Of a DNA stretch of 64,000 nucleotides, positions 1 through 8,810 are shown piece after piece. Source of the stretch: Arenimonas metalli CF5-1 (GTDB lineage: Bacteria; Pseudomonadota; Gammaproteobacteria; Xanthomonadales; Xanthomonadaceae). The stretch is taken from contig NZ_AVCK01000044.1 of NCBI RefSeq assembly GCF_000747155.1, forward strand, positions 1 through 64,000, in the 5' to 3' direction. Every line of letters begins with the position of its first letter. The first letter of the stretch is position 1. A model generated the notes under the pieces. The model had not been told where the DNA came from, made no database searches, and saw only the letters and a program-made list of their open reading frames with translations. A program made the translations under genes and the position numbers.

Positions 1-28
1 CCAACGCCCCCACACACCGGCCCCGCCC

Positions 29-823
29 TTGAACGACCTGCTGTCCGCCCTCCTGCTGGGCATCATCGAAGGCCTGACCGAGTTCCTGCCGATCTCCAGC
101 ACCGGCCACCTGCTGATCGCCCAGCACTGGCTGGGCGCGCGCTCGGACCTGTTCAACATCAGCATCCAGGCCGGCGCGATCCTGGCCATCACCCTGGTCT
201 ACCGGCAACGGCTCTGGCAGCTGGCCACGGGGCTGGGCGAGGCCGCGACCCGCCTCTACGCGCTGAAGATCGCCGTGGCCTTCGCGGTCACCGCCGTCGT
301 CGGCCTGCCGGTGCGCCTGCTGGGCTGGGAGCTGCCGGACACGGTGACCCCGATCGCCTGGGCGCTGGTGCTCGGCGGCGTGTGGATGCTCATCGCCGAG
401 CGCATTTCGGAGGGCAAGCCGCCCTCGGACGCGCTGACCTGGAAAGTGGTCGTGGCCGTGGGCCTGGCGCAGGTGTTGGCCGGCGTGTTCCCGGGCACCT
501 CGCGCTCGGCGGCGGCGATCTTCATGGCGCTGCTGCTGGGCATGAACCGCAAGCCGGCGGCGGCCGAATTCGTGTTCCTGGTCGGCATCCCGACCATGTT
601 CGCCGCCAGCGGCTGGGCGCTGATGGAAACCGTGCTCGACGGCGGCGCTGGCGACGAGGACTGGGCCAGCCTCGGCGTTGCCTTCGTGGCCGCGACCCTC
701 ACCGGGTTCGCGGCCGTGCGCTGGCTGCTGGGCTACATCGCCACCCACAGCTTCCGGCCCTTCGCCTGGTACCGCATCGGCCTCGGGGTGGCCCTGCTGC
801 TGGGCCTGCCGGCCGGCAGTTAA
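29..823 (+). CDS. uppP: Undecaprenyl-diphosphate phosphatase UppP/BacA
   Basis: Integral-membrane phosphatase that recycles undecaprenyl diphosphate, the lipid carrier of peptidoglycan synthesis; family members were first known as bacitracin-resistance protein BacA. The protein has 264 residues, the normal length. Two family blocks are visible: EGLTEFLPISSTGHL at residues 14-28 and PGTSRS at 155-160, which carry the conserved Glu, Ser and Arg. Several hydrophobic segments span the rest. The start is a TTG at 29; too little upstream sequence is present to test alternatives. Its stop codon overlaps that of the convergent TPR gene within a shared TTAA at 820-823. Confidence 0.95.
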   Translation: MNDLLSALLLGIIEGLTEFLPISSTGHLLIAQHWLGARSDLFNISIQAGAILAITLVYRQRLWQLATGLGEAATRLYALKIAVAFAVTAVVGLPVRLLGWELPDTVTPIAWALVLGGVWMLIAERISEGKPPSDALTWKVVVAVGLAQVLAGVFPGTSRSAAAIFMALLLGMNRKPAAAEFVFLVGIPTMFAASGWALMETVLDGGAGDEDWASLGVAFVAATLTGFAAVRWLLGYIATHSFRPFAWYRIGLGVALLLGLPAGS

Positions 824-2838
824 GCGGCCGGGTAACCCAGGCGCGCCGCCACCGGCGCCAGCCGCTCGAACGCCTCCGCGAAGCCCTCGCGGTAGTGGCG
901 CCAATGGCCGGACGGCAGCCGCGCGCCGCGGCCGTGCAGGCCGGGCAGGGGCTGCGGCAGGCCCAAGGCCTGCTCGATGGCCGCGGCCGCTTCGGCCGCG
1001 TCGCCGTCCAGGCGGGCGAAGACCACGCGGTCCGGATGCGCGTCGCGATGGTCGGCCACCGCGTCGAGCGTGCGCGCCAGCCAGTCGGCGGCCGCCACCG
1101 GATCGGGCGAGGGCAGGTAGTTCTGCAGGCTGCCGAACACGAACCAGTTGAGCAGCGCATCGCGCGGATCGGCCAGCAGGCAGAGCACGCGGGCGCCGCG
1201 CAGCGCCGCCAGCGTGTACGGATCCAGGTGCGGCATCCAGTCGACCAGGGTGGCCGGGTCCAGGCCCGCGGCCGTGACGGCCTGCGCCCAGCGCTCGGCG
1301 CTGCCGGCGCGCGGGTCGCCCGGCGGGAAGCGCACGAGGCCGAAGCCGTCGCCGGCCGCGACCACGCTGGCGCGCCCCAGGTCGAGGCGGTTGCCGAGCT
1401 GCTGTTTGGCCGCCATCAGCACGGCCTCGCCGCGCACGCCCACCGGCGCCCACACCAGGGTCGCCTCGATGGTGCCCTCGGGCACCTGGTCGGCCGGCGC
1501 CACGGACGGCGGCGGCACCAGCGGCGACTGGCGCGAGACCCGCTGCAGCATGTTCTTCCAGCACAGGGTCGCCTCGGCGTGGCGACCCGCCTGGTCCAGC
1601 GCGAGGCCAGCCCAGGCCAGCACCTGGCGCTGGCGCTGGACGTCGGTCTGCTGCACCAGCAGCCGGTCGGCGCGCACCAGCGCGAGGTCGAGGTCACGGG
1701 CCTGCTCGACCTCGAGCATGATCATGTTGCTGTGGAACAGGTTGCCGTCGACGGCCAGCGCGCGTTCGGCCCAGGCCGCGGCCTGGGCGATGTCGCCGCG
1801 GCTGCGGTGGAAGTCGGCCATCAGCTCCATGCAGTCGGCGCTGCCCGGGTCGGCGGCGTGCCACTGCTGCAGCACGTCCACCGGGGACTCGCCCAGGGGA
1901 CCGCACAGGTTCATGCGCAGCTGCCAGGTGTCGCGGTCGGCGGGCGCGTCCGCCAGGGCCTTGTCGATGAGCGCGCGGGCGTCCGGGGCGCGGCCGTCGC
2001 CGGCCAGCAGCAGCGCCATGCGGCGCAGGGCGGCGATGTAGCGCGGCTGGCGCGCGAGCACGTGTTCGAGGTCGGCGATCGCGCCGTCGCGGTCGCCCGA
2101 CTGCAGGCGCAGGTCGGCGCGCAGCACGATGGCGTCGAGCTCCGCGGGGAAGCGTTCGACCAGTTCGTCCAGCGACTTCAGGGCGCCGGCGCGGTCGTCC
2201 TGGCGGCGCTGCGCCTCGACCAGGCCGCGCAGGGCGATGCGCGGGCGCGAAGGGTCGAGCCGCAGCGCGTTCGACAGCGCCTGTTCGGCGAAGGCCCAGG
2301 TCTGGCGCTGCAGGTAGGCCAGGCCGAGCGCGAGCTGGGCCGAGGCCATGTTCGGGCGCGCGGTGGCGGCGGCGGTGAAGCAGCGCAGGGCCAGGTCGCG
2401 GTCGCCGCTGGCGTCGGCCACGTAGCCCTCGGCCATCGAGACCTGCGGATGGCCGGCGTCCACGCGCTGCGCCAGGCGCAGGCGGCGCCGGGCTTCGGGC
2501 AAGTCGCCGCGGGCCAGGGCCGCGTGCACCTGCAGGATGTAGGCGCTGAGCGTGTTGGGGTTGAGCGACAGCGCCTCGCGCAGGCCGTCGGTCGGCTTGC
2601 CCTCGGTCATGTCGAGGGCGGCGCGGGTGGCGTGGAAGGCGGCCTGTTCGGGATCGAGCCCGACCGCGCGATCGAGCGCCTCGCGGGCGGCGGCGGACTC
2701 GCCGGTGGCCATCGCGGCGATGCCGAGCAGGTGCCAGGCGTCGGCATTGGCGGGTTCGGCGGCGACGAGTTCGCGGGCCGTGGCGAGGGCCGTGGCGAAG
2801 TCGCCTTCGCGCATGGCGGCATTGATCCGATCGAGCAT
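820..2838 (-). CDS. TPR-repeat protein with C-terminal sulfotransferase-like domain
   Basis: 672 residues when started at the ATG at 2838 (MLDRINAAMREGDF), where the first TPR-like helix pair begins; the longer frame upstream lacks TPR character. Residues 1 to about 400 are tandem tetratricopeptide repeats rich in Ala, Leu and Asp. The last 200 or so residues resemble a sulfotransferase fold: LADPRDALLNWF resembles the R-P-R-D 3'-phosphate-binding region, and the end SGHWRHYREGF...LGYP matches the usual C-terminal helix of TPR-sulfotransferase fusions. The acceptor is unknown. The first strand that should bind the sulfate donor is hard to see, so the catalytic domain may be degenerate. It lies 13 bases downstream of the YheT-type hydrolase gene and is probably co-transcribed with it. 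Confidence 0.75.
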   Translation of the reverse strand: MLDRINAAMREGDFATALATARELVAAEPANADAWHLLGIAAMATGESAAAREALDRAVGLDPEQAAFHATRAALDMTEGKPTDGLREALSLNPNTLSAYILQVHAALARGDLPEARRRLRLAQRVDAGHPQVSMAEGYVADASGDRDLALRCFTAAATARPNMASAQLALGLAYLQRQTWAFAEQALSNALRLDPSRPRIALRGLVEAQRRQDDRAGALKSLDELVERFPAELDAIVLRADLRLQSGDRDGAIADLEHVLARQPRYIAALRRMALLLAGDGRAPDARALIDKALADAPADRDTWQLRMNLCGPLGESPVDVLQQWHAADPGSADCMELMADFHRSRGDIAQAAAWAERALAVDGNLFHSNMIMLEVEQARDLDLALVRADRLLVQQTDVQRQRQVLAWAGLALDQAGRHAEATLCWKNMLQRVSRQSPLVPPPSVAPADQVPEGTIEATLVWAPVGVRGEAVLMAAKQQLGNRLDLGRASVVAAGDGFGLVRFPPGDPRAGSAERWAQAVTAAGLDPATLVDWMPHLDPYTLAALRGARVLCLLADPRDALLNWFVFGSLQNYLPSPDPVAAADWLARTLDAVADHRDAHPDRVVFARLDGDAAEAAAAIEQALGLPQPLPGLHGRGARLPSGHWRHYREGFAEAFERLAPVAARLGYPAA

Positions 2839-2851
2839 GGGGACGGGGTTT

Positions 2852-3865
2852 CTAGGCGGAAACCCCGATTGTAGCCCGCGCGGGCGCGGCGGCGGCCGCC
2901 AGCCGGTCGGCGACCCAGCGCTCGGCGTAGCCGCGCAGGTGCGCACCCTCGAGGAAGCCGCAGTGGCCGCCGAAATCGGCGATCTCGAGGGTCGAGTGCG
3001 CCGGCAGCGACAGCCGCGGGAACCCGTCCACCGGGATCACCGGGTCGTCGGCCGCGGCCAGCACGCTCACCGGCACCTGCAGCCCGGCCAGGCGCTCGCC
3101 GGCCACCGCGTAGCCGTCGAAGTACTCCTCGACTCCGGCCATCGTGGTGTGCCGCTCCACCAGCCAGTGGGTCAGGCTGCGCATGTCCTTGGCCAGGATG
3201 CTGTCGTCGAAATCGTGCTGCTGCGGGAACAGGGCGCGCTTGATCGTCAGCGAGCGCCGCCACTTCTTCATGAAGTACCAGTGGTAGAAAGGCTGGCCCG
3301 ACTCCAGCGTGCGCATCACCGCCGACGGGTCGATGGCCGGGCACACCGCCGCCGCGTGCACCAGCGGGATGCCCGCGCCGGGCGCCGCCAGCGCCAGCCG
3401 CAGCGCAAAGTTGCCGCCCAGCGAGTAGCCCGCCGCCAGCATCGGCCGCGCAGGGAAGCGCCGCGACACTTCCGCCGCGGCCTGCACCACCTCGCCCAGG
3501 CGGCAGGAATGGAACAGGCCTTCGTTGAGGTGGTGGGTGTCGCCGTGGTCGCGGAAGTTGAGCCGGAACACCTCGAAGCCGCGCGCCAGCAGCTGCGCCG
3601 CGGTGTGGCGCATGTAGCTCGACTCGCTGCTGCCTTCCCAGCCGTGCAGCAGCAGCACCAGCCCCTGCGCCTCGCGCCCCGGCAGCCGGGTGTGGAAGCC
3701 CTGCAGCCGCACGCCGTCCTCGACGGTGATGATGTGTTCGGTGGTCTCCGCGCCCAGCCGCCGCAGCTCGCGCAGGCCCGCCGCGCGCCGCAGCGGCATC
3801 GAACTCAGCACCGACTGCACGTGCGGGTTGCGAAGCCAGCGCGGCGGCCGGTAGGCGCTGCCCAT
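2852..3865 (-). CDS. YheT-family alpha/beta hydrolase
   Basis: 337 residues, the usual length of the YheT esterase family. Landmarks of the fold in order: oxyanion-side motif LLHGWEGSSES, nucleophile elbow GYSLGGN, acid region AADDPVIP, and histidine region FGGHCGFLEG. The N-terminus (YRPPRWLRNPHVQS) is typical of the family, supporting the ATG at 3865. YheT proteins are cytoplasmic and their natural substrate is unsettled; medium-chain ester hydrolysis is the usual suggestion. The acyltransferase gene upstream ends one base before this start, which points to co-transcription and a role near lipid metabolism (inference). Confidence 0.9.
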   Translation of the reverse strand: MGSAYRPPRWLRNPHVQSVLSSMPLRRAAGLRELRRLGAETTEHIITVEDGVRLQGFHTRLPGREAQGLVLLLHGWEGSSESSYMRHTAAQLLARGFEVFRLNFRDHGDTHHLNEGLFHSCRLGEVVQAAAEVSRRFPARPMLAAGYSLGGNFALRLALAAPGAGIPLVHAAAVCPAIDPSAVMRTLESGQPFYHWYFMKKWRRSLTIKRALFPQQHDFDDSILAKDMRSLTHWLVERHTTMAGVEEYFDGYAVAGERLAGLQVPVSVLAAADDPVIPVDGFPRLSLPAHSTLEIADFGGHCGFLEGAHLRGYAERWVADRLAAAAAPARATIGVSA

Positions 3866-3866
3866 C

Positions 3867-4658
3867 TCAGCCCGCCATGGCCGCGATGATGCGCTCGCGG
3901 CAGGTCTCGGCCATGCGGCGGCGGCCGTCTTCGCTGGCCGCGACGGGCTCGAGGAAGTGCACCTCGGCCACCCGGCCGGGCTCGCCCAGCAGGCGCAGGA
4001 AGTTCTGCAGGAAGTTCTCGCGCGGGCCGAACGCGACGATGGTCTGGGCGTCGCCGCGCGCGCCGTACTTGAGCGCCACCGGCTGCGCCGGCACGTTCGC
4101 CAGCACCGCCGGCTGGAAGATGCGCGCGTGGAAGGTGCCGATGGCGTCGCCGCCGGTGGTGCGCCCTTCCGGGAACACGCCGACCGCCAGCCCCTGCTCC
4201 AGGCGCTGCACCATCTGGTGCATCACGCCGTGCAGCGAATCGTTGCTGCCGCGGTGGTGGTAGATGGTGCCGCCGCGGCTGGCGACCCAGCCCACCAGCG
4301 GCCAGCGCGCGATCTCGGCCTTGGCCACGAAACCCATCATGCGCTGGCTGTGCATCAGCTCGATGTCGATCCAGCTGACGTGGTTGGCCACGAACAGCGC
4401 GGCGCCCGGCAGCGGCGTGCCGTAGCGGCGCAGGCGGAAGCCGAAGATGCGCATCAGCGTGCCGGACCACCAGCGGATGATGCGGTGGTCGAGCCGTTCG
4501 CCGCGCAGCTCGATCCGCGCCGAGACCGGGTTGATCATCAGCAGGGTCAGCGGCAGCCCGACCAGCAGGTGCAGGCTGAGCAGCGGCCCGCGCCAGAGGT
4601 AGCGCAGCGGGCGGCGCCAATCCTGGGCGGGCCTGGCCGTTTGGGTTTGGGTGGACAT
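3867..4658 (-). CDS. plsC: 1-acyl-sn-glycerol-3-phosphate acyltransferase (PlsC family)
   Basis: Membrane-bound acyltransferase that would convert lysophosphatidic acid to phosphatidic acid using acyl-ACP or acyl-CoA. Family motifs: NHVSWID with H93 and D98 (the HX4D catalytic pair) and FPEGRTT for phosphate binding. A hydrophobic segment lies near residues 25-45. I chose the ATG at 4658 (MSTQTQT), giving 263 residues; in-frame ATGs 9 and 36 bases upstream are possible and no start has a convincing Shine-Dalgarno. Several PlsC paralogues are common in this group, so substrate preference is uncertain and the symbol is a family name. Confidence 0.85.
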   Translation of the reverse strand: MSTQTQTARPAQDWRRPLRYLWRGPLLSLHLLVGLPLTLLMINPVSARIELRGERLDHRIIRWWSGTLMRIFGFRLRRYGTPLPGAALFVANHVSWIDIELMHSQRMMGFVAKAEIARWPLVGWVASRGGTIYHHRGSNDSLHGVMHQMVQRLEQGLAVGVFPEGRTTGGDAIGTFHARIFQPAVLANVPAQPVALKYGARGDAQTIVAFGPRENFLQNFLRLLGEPGRVAEVHFLEPVAASEDGRRRMAETCRERIIAAMAG

Positions 4659-4728
4659 TGGCGGCATTGTGCCGCAGGCGGGCCGAGTAAACACCCGACG
4701 CCGCGGTACGCAAGCGACGCGGCGCGCT

Positions 4729-5157
4729 TCAGGCGCCGATCACCGCCGCGGTCATGCGCGAAATGCAGGTGAGGCGCCCCTGCGCGTCCTCGATGCGGAT
4801 TTCCCAGACCTGGGTGGCGCGGCCGAGGTGGATCGGGCGCGCGGTGCCGGTGACGAGGCCTTCGGTGACGGCGCGCAGGTGGTTGGCGTTGATCTCGATG
4901 CCGGCCGACTGCTGCTTGAGTTCGGGGTCCAGGCAAAGCCAGCCGGCCAGGCTGGCCAGGGTCTCGGCCAGCAGCACGGACGAACCGCCGTGCAGCAGGC
5001 CGAAGGGCTGCTTCGTGCGTTCATCCACCGGCATCGTGGCGCGCAGGAAATCCTCGCCCAGCTCGGTGATCTCGATGCCCAGGTGCCCGGGGGCGGTGCC
5101 CACGAGCATCCGGTTGATGTCGGCCACGGCCGGCCGGCGACGGAACGGGCCGGCCAC
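4729..5157 (-). CDS. Hotdog-fold thioesterase (PaaI/EntI-like)
   Basis: Small acyl-CoA thioesterase of the 4HBT/PaaI type. The core reads APGHLGIEITELG, then RATMPVDERTKQPFGLLHGG, then AETLASLAG; the LLHGG turn followed by Glu is the active-site signature. With a GTG start at 5157 the protein has 142 residues and keeps the family's N-terminal segment (PFRRRPAVADINRM). An ATG at 5109 would give 126 residues. No substrate can be assigned. It lies between the PlsC and DUF1232-type genes on the same strand. Confidence 0.82.
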   Translation of the reverse strand: MAGPFRRRPAVADINRMLVGTAPGHLGIEITELGEDFLRATMPVDERTKQPFGLLHGGSSVLLAETLASLAGWLCLDPELKQQSAGIEINANHLRAVTEGLVTGTARPIHLGRATQVWEIRIEDAQGRLTCISRMTAAVIGA

Positions 5158-5168
5158 GGCGACGGGGC

Positions 5169-5780
5169 TCAGCGGACGCGCAGCAGGCCCGGGCGGAAGG
5201 CGCTGGTGTAGCCCTTGCGCGCGTAGCCCGAGCTGTCGCCGTAGCCGCTGCCGCCGGCCTGGCGGTTGCGGCGGCGGTGCATGCGGTCCACCAGCTCGTC
5301 GCGACGGGCCTCGAGCCAGTCGGCGCGGCCGACGGTGGCCGGATCCAGGCCGCGGCGCTCGGCCTCGCCCTGGCGGTATTCGCAGAACTCGTCGTAGGCC
5401 TCGATCTCGTGCTTGAGCTCCTTGACGCACATCTCGATGGCGATGGCGTCGTCGAAGTAGCCCAGCACCGGCACGTTGTCCGGGATCACGTCGGACGGAT
5501 CGGCGAAGTAGACCAGGGCCGACAGCACGCGCTGGCGGTCTTCCTCGGGCAGGTGCCAGCCCTCGTCGCGCGACATCGCGATCAGCGCGTCGAGCCGGTC
5601 CAGGCGCTCGGCGATGAAGTCCGGGACCTCGACCTTGTTGGCTTCGACCAGCAGCTTGGACGCGGCGGCGATGATCTCGTCGGCGCTCTTGCTGCCGGCG
5701 GAGGCGCGGGCCTTGGCCAGGGCCTGGTTGAAGTGTTCGAGGTCGCGGTCGGAGAGTTCGAAGCTGATGGCGAGGGGCAT
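5169..5780 (-). CDS. YkvA/DUF1232 family protein
   Basis: 203 residues from the ATG at 5780 (MPLAISFELSDRDL). The central stretch LVYFADPSDVIPDNVPVLG followed by FDDAIAI is the DUF1232 (YkvA-like) signature. The C-terminal tail is Arg/Gly/Tyr-rich and looks disordered. Unlike many DUF1232 proteins, hydrophobicity is modest, so a membrane location is not obvious. Function of the family is unknown. Translation from the upstream in-frame codon at 5813 would add 11 residues outside the family pattern. Confidence 0.8.
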   Translation of the reverse strand: MPLAISFELSDRDLEHFNQALAKARASAGSKSADEIIAAASKLLVEANKVEVPDFIAERLDRLDALIAMSRDEGWHLPEEDRQRVLSALVYFADPSDVIPDNVPVLGYFDDAIAIEMCVKELKHEIEAYDEFCEYRQGEAERRGLDPATVGRADWLEARRDELVDRMHRRRNRQAGGSGYGDSSGYARKGYTSAFRPGLLRVR

Positions 5781-5879
5781 GCGGGCGTGTCCGGCGGGGG
5801 TTTGCAAGAGCAAGCAGCCTAGGCCGGGGCGAAGGCGGCGTCAATCGAACGCAGGCCGGCGCAACACCGGCCACGCGGC

Positions 5880-7721
5880 TCAGAGGATGGGCACCAGGCC
5901 GGCGCCGAAGGCCGTGAGGATGCGGGTGTAGACGGTCTTGAGCGGCAGGTCGACCTCGGGGAAGGCGCCGACGTCCTCGTAGCAGTCGTAAAAGCCCGGC
6001 TGGCCCGGCGGGATCGGGTTGCAGCCCGGCACCAGCTCGTAGCTGGTGGCGTAGGGGAAGGGCCAGATGTCGAAGATCGGCAGCTTCTCGGAGAGCTTGC
6101 CCAGGCTGTAGTTCAGGCCCGACAGCACCGGTGGCTTCTCCTGGGGCGCGATCAGCCAGGCGTTCTCCGGGGTCATGTCGCGCCGGATGCTGGCCAGCAG
6201 CGCGCCGGCGAACTGCGGGTCGTGCACCACCACCATCGACTCGGTGTTGAGGTTGTCCGAACGCGGGTCGAAGTTGTGGCTGCCCACGACGCCGATGCTG
6301 CCGTCCACCACCAGCGACTTCGCGTGCAGGCCGACCCGGATGCCGGCGCGCTTGAGCGGCACCGGCCCGCTCGACGAGCCCGAGGAGCCCGAGCCGAACA
6401 TCGGCAGGTGCGCGGCCCGCTCCTCGCCGAGCACGCCGGTGGCGGCGACGTTGATCGGCGCGTCGGTCGGATAGGGCTTGTACTCGAAGATGCGGAAGCC
6501 GAGCTCGCGCAGATACAGGCGCTTGTACTTGTGGCTCATCGCGTAGACGGGGAAGGCATCCGTGGCCGCCAGCGAGTTGGTGGACACCCACACCGCCGGC
6601 TTGGCCGCGCGCTTCTGCAGGCCGCGGAAGACCTTGCGCGCCTCGCGCGAGAGCACGAGGTAGGGCGTCTGGATCACCAGTTCGTCCTGCGTGCTTTCCA
6701 CCAGGTCGTGCATGGCCAGCGAGGCGTCTTCCTCGGCGCGCAGCTCGCCGCCGTGCTTCTCGGGCAGGTCGGCGAAGAAATCCACCCGGCCGACCGCGAG
6801 CCGCAGCGGCTCCATCCTCGCCATCACGGCGGCGCCGTCGCCGGCCTCGTCGCGCATGGCGGTGACGCGCGGCGCCGGCGGCGGCCGCTCCGGGTCGAAC
6901 AGCCAGCTCGGCGGCGGGCCACCGTTGCGGTGCAGGCGTTCGGCGACGTCCTTGAGCTCCTCGGCCGGGCGCGAGCGCTCGTAGTCCCAGAAGGCGTCGA
7001 AGTTCGCCGCCATCGCCTTCGCCACCGGGCCCATCACCAGGATGTCGCGGTCGCGGTAGTTGTAGCCCTCGGCCCAGTCGAAGTAGCGGTCCTGGATGTT
7101 GCGGCCGCCGGTGATGCCCGCCACGCCGTCCACCAGCACCAGCTTGGTGTGCATGCGCTGGTTGAACTTCATGAAGCAGCACAGGATGCCGGCGGCGTAC
7201 TGCAGCTTCTGGGTCTTGGCTTCGTCGAAGGTGGGGTTGTAAAGGCGCAGCTCGAAGTTGGCGTGGTGGCCGGCGAGGCTGGCCTGCAGGTTCGGGTCGG
7301 GCAGGCCGTAGAGCTGGTCGAGCAGCACGCGCACCTTCACGCCGCGGCGGGCGGCGGCCAGCAGCTCCTCGAGCACGAGCACGCCGCTGTCGTCCTTGTC
7401 GAAGATGAACATCTGCAGCTCGATGCTCGTGCGCGCGGCGCGGATCAGGTGCAGGCGGGCCAGCAGCGAATCCTGGCCGCGGTCGAGCAGCACCACCTCG
7501 TGCCGCGGCGCCTCAGGCGTGGACGCGGCGACCGCGGCATGGCCCAGCGCCAGCAGCGGCGAATCGACGGCGCAGTCCACGCCCTCGCGGCAGCCAACCT
7601 CGGTGCTGCGGGCGGCCAGGGCCAGGTCGGCGGCGTCGCGGCGCTCGCGCACGGACAGGGTGGAGCACCCTGCCAGCAGCAGGACCAGCAGGGCGGTGAA
7701 CAGGCGATGGGTGGGGCTCAT
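5880..7721 (-). CDS. Phospholipase D-family lipoprotein (cardiolipin synthase-like)
   Basis: 613 residues. The N-terminus is a lipoprotein signal (hydrophobic core then LLAGC, lipidated Cys19), so it should be anchored in the envelope. Two HKD motifs of the phospholipase D superfamily are present: H191-T-K in MHTKLVLVDGVAGITGGRN and H466-A-K in LHAKSLVVDGSIGVVGSHN. Two HKD domains in one chain is the arrangement of cardiolipin synthases and related phosphatidyltransferases. The ATG at 7721 overlaps the stop of the upstream YceI gene (ATGA), implying translational coupling. Phospholipid synthase versus phospholipase activity cannot be decided from sequence. Confidence 0.9.
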   Translation of the reverse strand: MSPTHRLFTALLVLLLAGCSTLSVRERRDAADLALAARSTEVGCREGVDCAVDSPLLALGHAAVAASTPEAPRHEVVLLDRGQDSLLARLHLIRAARTSIELQMFIFDKDDSGVLVLEELLAAARRGVKVRVLLDQLYGLPDPNLQASLAGHHANFELRLYNPTFDEAKTQKLQYAAGILCCFMKFNQRMHTKLVLVDGVAGITGGRNIQDRYFDWAEGYNYRDRDILVMGPVAKAMAANFDAFWDYERSRPAEELKDVAERLHRNGGPPPSWLFDPERPPPAPRVTAMRDEAGDGAAVMARMEPLRLAVGRVDFFADLPEKHGGELRAEEDASLAMHDLVESTQDELVIQTPYLVLSREARKVFRGLQKRAAKPAVWVSTNSLAATDAFPVYAMSHKYKRLYLRELGFRIFEYKPYPTDAPINVAATGVLGEERAAHLPMFGSGSSGSSSGPVPLKRAGIRVGLHAKSLVVDGSIGVVGSHNFDPRSDNLNTESMVVVHDPQFAGALLASIRRDMTPENAWLIAPQEKPPVLSGLNYSLGKLSEKLPIFDIWPFPYATSYELVPGCNPIPPGQPGFYDCYEDVGAFPEVDLPLKTVYTRILTAFGAGLVPIL

Positions 7722-8290
7722 GGGGCAACAGGGTCGCGCAATCTCACCCGGAAGTCGAAGCCCACTTCGTCCTTCACCCACACCCGCTGGCTGGTCATGC
7801 CGAAGGCGCGGCGGCTGACCTCGCCCTTCACCACGATGTCGCAGTCGCGGCCGGGGCGCTCGCAGGCGGCCGGCAGCAGCGTGAAGGTCACGCCCCGGGA
7901 GGCGCCGCGCAGGTCGAGCCGGCCGCGCAGGGGACCGCCGGTGGCCAGCAGGTCGCGCGCGAACAGCGCCGAGCGGAAGCGGATCTCGGGGTGGTTTTCC
8001 ACGTCGAGGAAGTTGCGGGAGCGGGTGCTGCGGAGCATCCAGCCGGGGCCGTCCAGCTCCAGGCCCTCGGCGTCGACCCGCACCTGGACGCGCCAGCGGC
8101 CGCGGTCGTCCTCGACCAGCTCGCCCTCGATGCGGCGGAAACGGCCGGTGGCCGGCCCCGTGACCCGCACGGTGACTTCGAAGGTGGCGCGGGAGGCCGC
8201 CGGGTCGAATTGCTCCCGGGCGGGACCGCTGGCGGCGGCCTTACCCACCGCGCAGGCCAGGCAGAGCGCGCCCAGCCAGGCCCACGTCAT
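7718..8290 (-). CDS. YceI-like periplasmic protein
   Basis: 190 residues from the ATG at 8290, with a hydrophobic leader ending ACAVGKAAASG, probably a secretion signal. The rest fits the YceI lipocalin-like barrel: FDPAASRATFEVTVRV at the start, the central FLDVENHPEIRFRS signature, then GVTFTLLP and a long DIVVKGEVSRRAFGM strand region. YceI proteins bind isoprenoid-type lipids in the periplasm. The 4-base stop/start overlap with the downstream PLD lipoprotein suggests the pair act in the envelope. sixA ends 4 bases upstream. Confidence 0.85.
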   Translation of the reverse strand: MTWAWLGALCLACAVGKAAASGPAREQFDPAASRATFEVTVRVTGPATGRFRRIEGELVEDDRGRWRVQVRVDAEGLELDGPGWMLRSTRSRNFLDVENHPEIRFRSALFARDLLATGGPLRGRLDLRGASRGVTFTLLPAACERPGRDCDIVVKGEVSRRAFGMTSQRVWVKDEVGFDFRVRLRDPVAP

Positions 8291-8294
8291 CCGC

Positions 8295-8771
8295 TCACGG
8301 CCACCAGAAGGCGGCCAGGCGGGCGATGCCCGGCTCGAGGTCGGCGTCGGCCGGCATCGACAGCACGGCCACGCCACCCGCGGGCATGCCGCGGAAATCG
8401 CCGGACTGGCCCGAGCTCAGCAGGGCCGCCAGCTGTTCGAAGCCGGGGTTGTGGCCGACCAGCAGCACCCGGGCGATGTCGCGGTGTTCATCGGCCACCT
8501 GCATCAGCATGCCCGGGGTGGCGTCGTAGATGCGCTTTTCCTGGCGCAGCTCGACGTAGCCCAGGGCAGCCATGGCCTGCTCGGTGGTCTCGCGGGCGCG
8601 GCGCGCCGGCGAGGTGACCACGCGGTCGGGCAGGTAGCCGTGGTCGCGCAGCCAGCGCCCGGCGGCCTCGGCCTCGGCCTGGCCCTGCAGGGACAGCGGG
8701 CGGTCGAAGTCGTCCTGGCCGGGGGCGGCCGGTTCGGCGTGGGCGTGTCGGAGCAGGATCAGTTCGCGCAT
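8295..8771 (-). CDS. sixA: Phosphohistidine phosphatase SixA
   Basis: 158 residues, the size of SixA. The histidine phosphatase signature LRHAHAE places the catalytic His at residue 9, and the second histidine sits in GHNPGFE, a SixA hallmark. The enzyme removes phosphate from histidine in signalling phosphorelays, or in the nitrogen-related phosphotransferase system. It is first in a tight series sixA-YceI-PLD. Confidence 0.92.
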   Translation of the reverse strand: MRELILLRHAHAEPAAPGQDDFDRPLSLQGQAEAEAAGRWLRDHGYLPDRVVTSPARRARETTEQAMAALGYVELRQEKRIYDATPGMLMQVADEHRDIARVLLVGHNPGFEQLAALLSSGQSGDFRGMPAGGVAVLSMPADADLEPGIARLAAFWWP

Positions 8772-8810
8772 GGTCTTCCTTGAAGTGGGCGTGTTGCGAT
8801 GGAAGCCGGG

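Noticed and set aside
382-2874. Long forward frame of 830 codons over the TPR gene
   Set aside because: Low-complexity Arg/Gly/Ala product, antisense to a gene with clear TPR repeats; an effect of high G+C.
5170-7182. In-frame extension of the thioesterase reading frame through the PLD gene
   Set aside because: Only the last part (4729-5157) has thioesterase motifs; the rest is an out-of-frame shadow of the genes at 5169-7721.
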